Source: CAYPCH01 sp964409165 (lineage in GTDB: Bacteria; Bacillota; Clostridia; Acetivibrionales; Acetivibrionaceae). Taken from it: a stretch of 5,632 nt of DNA. The translations under genes and the position numbers were made by a program. The notes under the pieces are model-generated. The model saw only the letters and a program-made list of their open reading frames with translations. It was not told the origin of the DNA and made no database searches. Below, in pieces: positions 1-5,146 of this stretch; the first letter of the stretch is position 1; each line of letters starts with the position of its first letter. The stretch covers positions 1-5,632 of the forward strand of contig CAYPCH010000156.1 of the NCBI GenBank assembly GCA_964409165.1. Direction: 5' to 3'.

Positions 1-744
1 GCCATTGAACAAGCATTAAAGGAATTGTACGATATGGCGATTCTCGCAAAGGAGAGCCTTAATCGTTCTTTTGCTTCATTGCTCAACGAAGATATGAGTG
101 AAAGCAAAAAAATTGCCGATGATGAATATCGTATTGATTTCTTAACAAATAAGCTCACAAGCTTTTTTATCAAAATTTCATCAGTTACTAAATCGGCTGA
201 TGATGAAAAACTGATCGGGGGATTGCATCATGTAGCAAACGATATTGAGCGGCTGGGTGATTACGCGGTACTTTTGATAGAAGAAACCAGCTACATGAAG
301 GGTAATAACGTAAAGTTTTTAGATCAGACCAAAGATGAGCTTAACCAAATCTATAGGCATATATCCGAAATGTTCGAATTAGGGTTTGATGCGTTTTCAA
401 AGCGTAGAATCGAAAACTTTAAAAAGATTTCAAACCTTCATAAGGAAATTAAAAAACTAATATCCTCTACGCGTAACGAACATGTGGTACGGCTAAGCTG
501 CAGGATGTACCCTGTTGAGGTATCAAAAAGCATTTATTCCGTTTTGTTTTCATTGCAAAGAATATCAGACCATATTGTGAACATTGCTTTCTCGATTCGA
601 TCCACCACCGGAAGTAAAACAGAAGCATTGCAAGCCATTGAAAAAGAAAAGAAAAAAGGGGAAAAACCAGAAAAACCAGAAAAGGCTAAAAAAACAGAAA
701 GTATAGAGTGTAAGCATTCTCCAGAATCCAATATGAAAAAGTAA
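1..744 (+). CDS. Na/Pi cotransporter family protein, C-terminal PhoU-like part (5' partial)
   Basis: The frame is open from base 1, so the gene starts before the window; 247 residues are visible, ending at a TAA. The visible part is all helical and resembles the tandem PhoU-like bundle at the C-terminus of NptA/YjbB-type sodium-phosphate cotransporters. Two PhoU-type signatures are seen: HHVANDIERLGDYA near fragment residues 76-89 and LQRISDHIVNIA near 186-197. The opening residues (ALKELYDMAILAKESL) match the usual start of the first PhoU repeat in these transporters. In the family the N-terminal membrane part imports phosphate with sodium and the PhoU-like tail faces the cytoplasm. The last 40 or so residues are an unusual Lys/Glu/Pro-rich tail (EKPEKPEKAKK). 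A free-standing PhoU protein is the alternative, but the tail and the lack of a start favour the transporter. No clear terminator follows. Confidence 0.8.
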   Translation, partial: AIEQALKELYDMAILAKESLNRSFASLLNEDMSESKKIADDEYRIDFLTNKLTSFFIKISSVTKSADDEKLIGGLHHVANDIERLGDYAVLLIEETSYMKGNNVKFLDQTKDELNQIYRHISEMFELGFDAFSKRRIENFKKISNLHKEIKKLISSTRNEHVVRLSCRMYPVEVSKSIYSVLFSLQRISDHIVNIAFSIRSTTGSKTEALQAIEKEKKKGEKPEKPEKAKKTESIECKHSPESNMKK

Positions 745-1156
745 AAAACCTCCGAATTGAAGGATAGGATTGAGGGACTTGCTACGGCAAGTGAACTGAA
801 TAAGATTCGGGAGAATTTCTGGATATCTAAAGAACTAGATTTTATTGTAAGCAAATAGGCAGCAAGTCATATTTCAATTTGTCAATGAACCTAATAAATC
901 TGTAATTTCTGAAGAGCGAGGTTTATATGTTTTATCAGAATTTAATTGATGAATTTACTGCTATGAGCAAATATACAATCCGGGACAAACTGACTGGGGT
1001 TTATTTTCATTGTAAAAAACATTAATATTGCAATTTGACAATTGAAAAAAGGTTATGGGCAGTGTTTCGAGCGGAAATTGACTTTGTTTCAACACTTACA
1101 GATATAGAGCTCATAAAACTCATCATTGAAATTCACATTGTCAATTTTTATCACCC
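745..1156. other. Gap between convergent genes with short shifting-frame fragments
   Basis: No intact gene is seen in this 412-base gap. Reading directly on from the transporter stop in the same frame gives a 37-codon open stretch to TAG at 856-858, containing LKDRIEGLATASELNKIREN. A second frame from 851 to about 946 reads QQVIFQFVNEPNKSVISEER, and a third runs from 906 to 1025. A further open stretch in the third frame covers 1026-1160. All look protein-like in composition, which suggests one decayed gene with frameshifts, but I cannot name it. A perfect hairpin (ACTTGC, loop TACG, GCAAGT, 777-792) lies inside; it lacks a following T-run, so it is not a standard terminator. Confidence 0.4.
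927..1025 (+). pseudogene. Possible truncated GGDEF-type fragment
   Basis: A 32-codon frame starts at ATG 927 with GAGG at 917-920, six bases upstream, and ends at TAA 1023-1025. Its middle reads SKYTIRDKLTGVY. This resembles the conserved opening of GGDEF (diguanylate cyclase) domains, which commonly read IRDxLTGLYNRR. The match stops right after the Tyr, where NRR would be expected, and the frame ends soon after. The GGDEF motif itself is absent, so no activity is possible. The similarity is short and may be chance. It could belong with the other fragments in this gap as one decayed regulator gene. Confidence 0.22.
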
Positions 1157-3112
1157 TTAAATTATATTTGGCGTAATTCCTTTGGAAATCTGATATTTGT
1201 AATATAAATTCACATAAAAGTAAAACAGATTCTTTAAAGGATGCTTAAGAGAATCCTTTCTTAGAACTGTACGTTTAACGATACTTTTTATAGAAAAAAC
1301 CTGTTTGTATAATTTCCAATACTCATCTGTCAGTGTTTCTGCAGACATGTTCTTCGGCTTATGCACCGCAAAAGCCCCATTGAACTGATAAATGTCCTCA
1401 CATATAAGCCTTCCGGCATCTTTTATTTCATCATAAAAGACTGTTCTGGGAATTGGAGTCAGAATATAAAAGCGTGGAACAGTTATTTTGTTTTCTGTTA
1501 TAAAATTTGCAGTATTCCTGATGCTTTCAACAGTATCGCCATCTGCACCGACAACCATTTCTGTTGAAACATCAATACCCGCAGCTTGAACCTTTTTCAT
1601 CTGTTCTTTGTATCTTGATACTTTGGTCCAGGACTTATGCATAGCATTGAGGCTTTGCTGAGAGATACTTTCAATGCCAAAAGATAAAGAAATACAACCG
1701 CTTTTAGCAACAGCCTTTAATACTTCCTCATCATCCGCAATTGAAATTTCACATTGGGATAGCCAGGTCATATTGAGTTTCTCAATCTCTGCGCAAAGCT
1801 TTAAAATATACTCTCTATCTGAAAGTATATTGTCATCTAAAAGAAGAAATTTCTTATATCCCAGTTTTTTAATATATTTGATATCTCTTATTACTTCGGA
1901 TGTTTCACGGCGCATGTAGTGATTTTTATACAGGCAATAAACAGAGCAAAACGAGCATGAATTTGGACAGCCTCTCCCTGCTTGGACAGGTAAAAAATTC
2001 CCAATTCTTTTGCCCTTGAAAATCTCATATTTAGGAAGAGGATAACTCAAATCGTTAAGCGGAATATTATAAAACTCCTGTAAATTGCCATTTTCATAAT
2101 CTGAAACAAGTTTTGAAAACGCTATTTCACCATCACCAATAATAACACTATCGCAATGTTTTTTTGCTTCTTTTGGCATAAGGCTTGCCATATATCCGCC
2201 CATTACAACTGTTTTTCCACGCTTTTTAAACTCTTTTGCAATATCAAGGCTTCGAATAATAGCATGTCCCATACCTGATATTGCAATTATATCCGCATCC
2301 GTTTCAAAATCAACATCCTCAATTGTTTCAAGGCAACATTCAAATTCCCAATTTGGAACAAGGGAGGCTAATATTGCGGGAGCAAGTCCGACAAAATACA
2401 GACGGGATTTTTTAATTAGTTTATTGCGCTCAAAATAATATCTTCTTGCAGTGATTTTTCCCGGTTTTATTACAAGATGTGCCATATCCCACTTTTCATG
2501 TTCATTATATGGAATAATCAATTCCTCTTTGTATTTATCAAAATACGACGTGCCCGGCATTGGTGTAAATGGTTGCAAATTAACAAAAATGAGTCCTAAA
2601 TGCTTTATATAATTATAAAGATTTTTGAAATCACTTTTGTCCCAGTTAACGCCTAAAATCACGGTTGCATAACATTCTATCCCATACTTTTTAAGTATCA
2701 TGACTGCTTTCTCATTATATTCAAGCTTGGATTTCTTATCATATTCATCAAGTTCATTTTGAGTTGATGCCTCTATGCCTACAATGTAAACTTCTTTTTG
2801 AGGAACTTGTAAAAGCTCTGCTATTACATCGCCAATCTCTCTGGCTTTATATCGTGAAATTTCCTTGCAAAAACAGAAGTTGCAATTATAAGGGCAACCG
2901 AAAGATGTCTTGACAAGTGCGCATTTATGAGCAAACAAATAATAATATTTATCGGTATATTTTTCCGGCAAATTCCTATCGGCGTGGCGTACTCTTGTAT
3001 CTTTGCAGTTTGAAATTTTATAAAAATCCTCTGCACTTACAGCTATATAATCTATAAATTCGCATTTGAAATCATCAGGGCAAACTGTGGCATGAACACC
3101 TCCGACAGCCAC
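1157..3112 (-). CDS. Tandem B12-binding/radical SAM protein, main part downstream of a frameshift
   Basis: This 651-codon frame holds most of a two-module protein. Residue 1 is really an internal Val (GTG, no ribosome site). Residues 1-30 finish a first B12-binding domain (VAVGGVHAT). Residues 65-235 are a first radical SAM domain with the cluster motif CPYNCNFC (Cys73, 77, 80). Residues about 236-345 form a second B12-binding domain (TVVMGGYMASLMPKEA, then IIGDGE). Residues 374-560 are a second radical SAM domain with CPNSCSFC (Cys382, 386, 389), followed by a DUF4070-like C-terminus (HKPKNMSAETLTDEYWKLYK). Such enzymes use a 4Fe-4S cluster, S-adenosylmethionine and cobalamin, often to methylate unreactive carbons; the substrate here is unknown. 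Within the first radical SAM core, KEVYIV runs straight into GIEAS; the second module has about 53 residues between the matching points (426-478), so the first is probably inactive. The second core looks complete. Two modules in one chain is unusual; most family members have one. Confidence 0.85.
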   Translation of the reverse strand: MAVGGVHATVCPDDFKCEFIDYIAVSAEDFYKISNCKDTRVRHADRNLPEKYTDKYYYLFAHKCALVKTSFGCPYNCNFCFCKEISRYKAREIGDVIAELLQVPQKEVYIVGIEASTQNELDEYDKKSKLEYNEKAVMILKKYGIECYATVILGVNWDKSDFKNLYNYIKHLGLIFVNLQPFTPMPGTSYFDKYKEELIIPYNEHEKWDMAHLVIKPGKITARRYYFERNKLIKKSRLYFVGLAPAILASLVPNWEFECCLETIEDVDFETDADIIAISGMGHAIIRSLDIAKEFKKRGKTVVMGGYMASLMPKEAKKHCDSVIIGDGEIAFSKLVSDYENGNLQEFYNIPLNDLSYPLPKYEIFKGKRIGNFLPVQAGRGCPNSCSFCSVYCLYKNHYMRRETSEVIRDIKYIKKLGYKKFLLLDDNILSDREYILKLCAEIEKLNMTWLSQCEISIADDEEVLKAVAKSGCISLSFGIESISQQSLNAMHKSWTKVSRYKEQMKKVQAAGIDVSTEMVVGADGDTVESIRNTANFITENKITVPRFYILTPIPRTVFYDEIKDAGRLICEDIYQFNGAFAVHKPKNMSAETLTDEYWKLYKQVFSIKSIVKRTVLRKDSLKHPLKNLFYFYVNLYYKYQISKGITPNII

Positions 3113-3113
3113 T

Positions 3114-3392
3114 TTAATATTCGTATCTATCTTTTTTTATAATTTGTGCGTATTCTTTCATAATGCCGATGTGACTGATATAGCCGGTTATACCAACGAG
3201 CTGCGGCGAAAACTTACCGATAAAATACTCTATAGGTTTCTTTTCCAATATCATGTCTACAATTTCAACTTCATGATTATTGGCTCTCAATACGGCCGAG
3301 AGCTGCATAAGCTCAAGGGGTTCGCATATCATTACACTTTGAAGCCCTATGGTTTCTTTATGTGGGCGCGGACGAACCAATAGTATCTTCAT
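3114..3392 (-). CDS. N-terminal B12-binding piece of the radical SAM protein, cut off by frameshift
   Basis: The frame starts at ATG (3390-3392) and reads MKILLVRPRPHKETIG, the usual first strand and loop of the cobalamin-binding domain in B12-dependent radical SAM proteins. It continues through LMQLSAVLRANNHEVEIVD and LVGITGYISH, then ends after KKDRYEY at TAA 3114-3116. A longer frame to TTG 3419 exists, but ATG is preferred: TGAGGA lies seven bases upstream (plus 3400-3405). In the run of seven A before GATAGATACG (plus 3131-3137), removing one A restores the expected IIKKIDTNIKVAVGGVHAT and joins this piece to the large downstream frame, giving a protein of about 750 residues. No DxHxxG cobalt-ligand motif is seen, which is normal for this enzyme class. 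The ATG overlaps the stop of a 20-codon frame. The lesion may be a real mutation, a sequencing error, or a transcriptional slippage site. Confidence 0.75.
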   Translation of the reverse strand: MKILLVRPRPHKETIGLQSVMICEPLELMQLSAVLRANNHEVEIVDMILEKKPIEYFIGKFSPQLVGITGYISHIGIMKEYAQIIKKDRYEY

Positions 3393-3451
3393 GATTTTTT
3401 CCTCACAACAAAGCCACAAAGCGATGGCATAAACAATGTTTCCTTAATCAA
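3389..3451 (-). CDS. 20-codon short frame coupled to the radical SAM gene (leader or precursor peptide candidate)
   Basis: A TTG start (3449-3451) follows GGAGG (plus 3460-3464) at eight bases, an excellent ribosome site. The frame contains KETLFMPSLCGFVVRKK and stops at TGA 3389-3391. That stop overlaps the radical SAM ATG as ATGA, the classic arrangement for translational coupling. The peptide has one Cys, a hydrophobic middle and a basic end. I do not recognise a family. It could be a leader that sets expression of the enzyme, or a very small peptide substrate, since B12 radical SAM enzymes in some natural-product pathways modify ribosomal peptides. It has no transporter or protease neighbour in view. 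It is too short for ordinary gene finders, and chance cannot be excluded, but the ribosome site plus exact overlap argue that it is translated. Confidence 0.45.
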   Translation of the reverse strand: MIKETLFMPSLCGFVVRKKS

Positions 3452-3455
3452 AAAA

Positions 3456-3464
3456 CTCTCCTCC
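3456..3464 (-). promoter_or_regulatory. Strong ribosome binding site of the short frame
   Basis: On the minus strand this reads GGAGGAGAG, near-perfect anti-16S complementarity, with eight bases between GGAGG and the TTG at 3449-3451. No other good start lies at that spacing, so this site decides the start of the 20-codon frame. The downstream radical SAM ATG has its own, weaker TGAGGA at plus 3400-3405. Confidence 0.55.
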
Positions 3465-3471
3465 ACAACAA

Positions 3472-3532
3472 AAAGTTCTTTTGACAGGTTTTATATAATA
3501 AAAACCCGCCTTAGTTTTGTAAAAAGAACTTT
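3472..3532. repeat. 11-bp inverted repeat flanking the promoter, possible operator pair
   Basis: AAAGTTCTTTT (3472-3482) and its exact reverse complement AAAAGAACTTT (3522-3532) lie 50 bases apart centre to centre, close to five helical turns. Each arm is itself nearly dyad-symmetric (AAAG, two bases, CTTT). One arm touches the -35 box and the other sits just past the predicted transcription start, so both arms cannot fold together in the transcript. This favours protein binding to DNA, possibly with looping. The cognate regulator is unknown. Confidence 0.4.
3495..3523 (-). promoter_or_regulatory. Sigma-A-like promoter of the short frame and radical SAM gene
   Basis: On the minus strand, TTTACA (plus 3518-3523) is followed after exactly 17 bases by TATTAT (plus 3495-3500). 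Each hexamer matches five of six consensus bases. The predicted start is near plus 3488, leaving a leader of about 36 bases before the TTG start at 3451. It is flanked by the arms of an 11-bp inverted repeat, which suggests regulation. Confidence 0.55.
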
Positions 3533-3649
3533 AAATATAAAAATTACTGAACCAAAGTCTATACATTCATAAAGTGGCGCTTTCCTCAGTGACCAAGCTA
3601 GTTTTATCGACAGCTATAATATTCAAAATTAAACCTGATAACGCTCCTA

Positions 3650-3681
3650 TGCTATATTTAATGTATCATAGAAATATAGCA
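3650..3681. repeat. 10-bp perfect inverted repeat with 12-base centre
   Basis: TGCTATATTT (3650-3659) and AAATATAGCA (3672-3681) are exact reverse complements around a 12-base centre which itself carries ATG-TAT-CAT. No T-run follows on either strand, so a standard terminator is unlikely. It could be an operator or the relic of a mobile-element end. It lies between the two divergent promoters but near neither. Confidence 0.4.
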
Positions 3682-3842
3682 GGTATGTTCAGATGCGTGT
3701 GCATGGTTGCATTATAACTTATCGTTAAAAAGTTTGCAATAATTTTGTATCTATGGTGAAATGCTTAATTTTGTACTGTGTATCTTTATGTAAAAAGACA
3801 TTTATTTAGTTTATCTATTCAGGCTAAGCTTATAAAAAAATG

Positions 3843-3851
3843 TGATATAAT
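3843..3851 (+). promoter_or_regulatory. Extended -10 promoter for the XRE-type regulator
   Basis: TGATATAAT is a perfect extended -10 (TG, one base, TATAAT at 3846-3851). No good -35 box is seen 16-18 bases upstream, which an extended -10 can tolerate. The start would be near 3858, leaving a leader of about 170 bases before ATG 4029. Confidence 0.4.
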
Positions 3852-4028
3852 AAAACAAATAATGTAAAAGGTAAGGCAGTACAACAAAGGTGCAAAGTTA
3901 TATAAGCCAAGGAATATGTGGTTTGCAACTGCCGGTTGCGAAATTTCCAAGGCGAACTGGTAGAGTGCAACTTAGTAATTTTATATGATTAGTCCATCAA
4001 TAATAAATAGAAAGTGAGGATGGAAAAA

Positions 4029-5003
4029 ATGATTTTGTCAGAAAAGATTATAATGTTAAGGAAAAAGTTTGGATGGTCCCAGGAAGAGCTTGCAGAGCAA
4101 CTTGGTGTATCAAGACAGTCCATATCTAAATGGGAGCTTGCTGCAGCAATACCTGAACTTGATAAGTTATTGCGTTTGAGTGAGTTGTTTGGTGTTAGCA
4201 CGGATTACTTGTTAAAGGATGATGTGCAAGATATTACGTATTCGGATAGTCATAATGACGAGCAGGACACGCATTATGTATCATTAGAAGAAGCAAATAC
4301 ATATATGAACCTTGTTAAATCAATATCGAACAGGTTTGCATATGCGATTTCAGCACTAATCATATCGCCTGTCAGTTTAGTTTTGCTCTCAGGCTATAGT
4401 GAATATAAGGGTATGATTAGTGAAGATATTGCAACAGGAATAGGAGTTGCGATTTTACTTATTATAGTAGCCTGCGGAGTTTCCGTACTTGTATATAATG
4501 GAATGAAGCTCAGCAAATATGAGTATTTGGAAAAGGAAGAGATTTCACTTGAATACGGCATTCAGGGTATTGTAGAGAAAAAGAAGGCTGAGTTTGAGGA
4601 TAAATCACGTATGTTCATTACTATTGGTGTAGCTCTCTGTATTATTGGAGTGGTGCCGCTCTTTATAGTAGGAGTGGTGTCAGGAGATGATTTTATGAGC
4701 ATATGCTGTGTAGCCGTATTACTCTTATTTGTTGCAATCAGTTCCAATCTTTTTGTACGTGCCGGAATGATTAACAGCAGCTACAGCAAACTCCTTCAGA
4801 GTGATGACTTTACTGTTGAAAATAAAGAAATAAGCAGAAAAATGGTAGCAATCAGCGGGATTTATTGGCTTGTTATTGTTGCAATTTTTCTTGGATACAG
4901 TTTTGTAACTAACAATTGGCAAAGTAGCTGGATTATCTGGCCTATAGCAGGGGTATTGTTTGCTGTGCTTAGTGGGATTGTGTCGGCTGTAAATAGAAAA
5001 TGA
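4029..5003 (+). CDS. XRE-family transcriptional regulator with six membrane segments
   Basis: The 324-residue protein begins with a helix-turn-helix of the XRE/Cro type at residues 4-63: LSEKIIMLRKKFGWSQEELA, recognition helix around SRQSISKWE (28-36), then the common FGVSTDYLLKDD ending. A polar linker (64-100) leads to a membrane part with hydrophobic stretches near 103-121, 137-156, 195-217, 223-243, 271-291 and 300-320. It therefore probably binds DNA while anchored in the membrane, a layout frequent in clostridia; the signal sensed is unknown. The start is set at ATG 4029 because GTGAGG (4014-4019) lies nine bases upstream; ATG 4020 and GTG 4014 would lie on the ribosome site itself. It is transcribed away from the radical SAM unit. 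Such regulators often act on their own promoter or an adjacent membrane gene, but no target is evident here. The frame looks intact. Confidence 0.85.
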   Translation: MILSEKIIMLRKKFGWSQEELAEQLGVSRQSISKWELAAAIPELDKLLRLSELFGVSTDYLLKDDVQDITYSDSHNDEQDTHYVSLEEANTYMNLVKSISNRFAYAISALIISPVSLVLLSGYSEYKGMISEDIATGIGVAILLIIVACGVSVLVYNGMKLSKYEYLEKEEISLEYGIQGIVEKKKAEFEDKSRMFITIGVALCIIGVVPLFIVGVVSGDDFMSICCVAVLLLFVAISSNLFVRAGMINSSYSKLLQSDDFTVENKEISRKMVAISGIYWLVIVAIFLGYSFVTNNWQSSWIIWPIAGVLFAVLSGIVSAVNRK

Positions 5004-5116
5004 CATAAGGAGCACAAGCGAATATCATCAGAGTTTCTATAGAATGTATCGAAGCAGCAATTTCTTGTTACAATATGCAAAAGGCAAAAATGGTCGAGAA
5101 AACCTTGCGAGCAAAA

Positions 5117-5125
5117 TGCTATTAT
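5117..5125 (+). promoter_or_regulatory. Possible extended -10 promoter of the AraC-type gene
   Basis: TGCTATTAT matches an extended -10 (TG, one base, five of six in TATAAT) 21 bases before ATG 5147. The start would fall near 5132, giving a very short leader that just includes GGAGGTGA (5135-5142). No -35 box is evident. The 143-base gap after the XRE gene shows no terminator; it contains the palindrome TTCTATAGAA (5035-5044). Confidence 0.28.
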
Positions 5126-5146
5126 GTAGATACTGGAGGTGAACAA

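Larger units (their letters stand above)
3533..4028. other. Non-coding stretch between divergent genes
   Basis: About 500 bases hold no gene I can support. It contains a 10-bp inverted repeat (3650-3681) and a plus-strand extended -10 promoter (3843-3851). The predicted leader of the XRE gene is about 170 bases long, with a small hairpin GCAAC-TGCCG-GTTGC (3925-3939). A minus-strand open stretch 3567-3665 (middle: ALSGLILNIIAVDKTSLV) lacks a start and ribosome site. No known riboswitch was recognised, and no insertion-sequence ends were identified. Confidence 0.5.

Noticed and set aside
777..792. Hairpin ACTTGC-TACG-GCAAGT as a terminator
   Set aside because: The UNCG-type loop is stable, but the stem is only six pairs and no T-run follows; it may simply be coding relic.
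534..854. 106-codon minus-strand frame opposite the PhoU-like gene end
   Set aside because: Low-complexity Ser/Phe-rich translation lying opposite a recognisable gene; a shadow frame.
1035..1144. TTGACAAT (1035-1042) and ATTGTCAA (1137-1144) as mobile-element ends
   Set aside because: Only eight bases, AT-rich, no transposase or target duplication between or around them.
3110..3112. GTG as start of the large radical SAM frame
   Set aside because: It is the Val of the conserved KVAVGGVHAT strand in the middle of a domain and has no ribosome site.
3481..3499. TTGACA followed by TATAAT on the plus strand
   Set aside because: Both hexamers are perfect, but only seven bases separate them, far from the 16-18 needed; the same bases serve the minus-strand promoter better.
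3567..3665. Minus-strand open stretch containing ALSGLILNIIAVDKTSLV
   Set aside because: No start codon with a ribosome site and no recognisable family; may be a relic but cannot be supported.
3916..3963. 15-codon plus-strand frame in the XRE leader (MWFATAGCEISKANW)
   Set aside because: AAGG lies only about three bases before the ATG and nothing else supports translation.
5009..5146. Open frame running into the AraC start with AAGGAG near 5007-5012
   Set aside because: No standard start codon at a suitable distance; ATG 5147 with GGAGGTGA matches the family N-terminus better.
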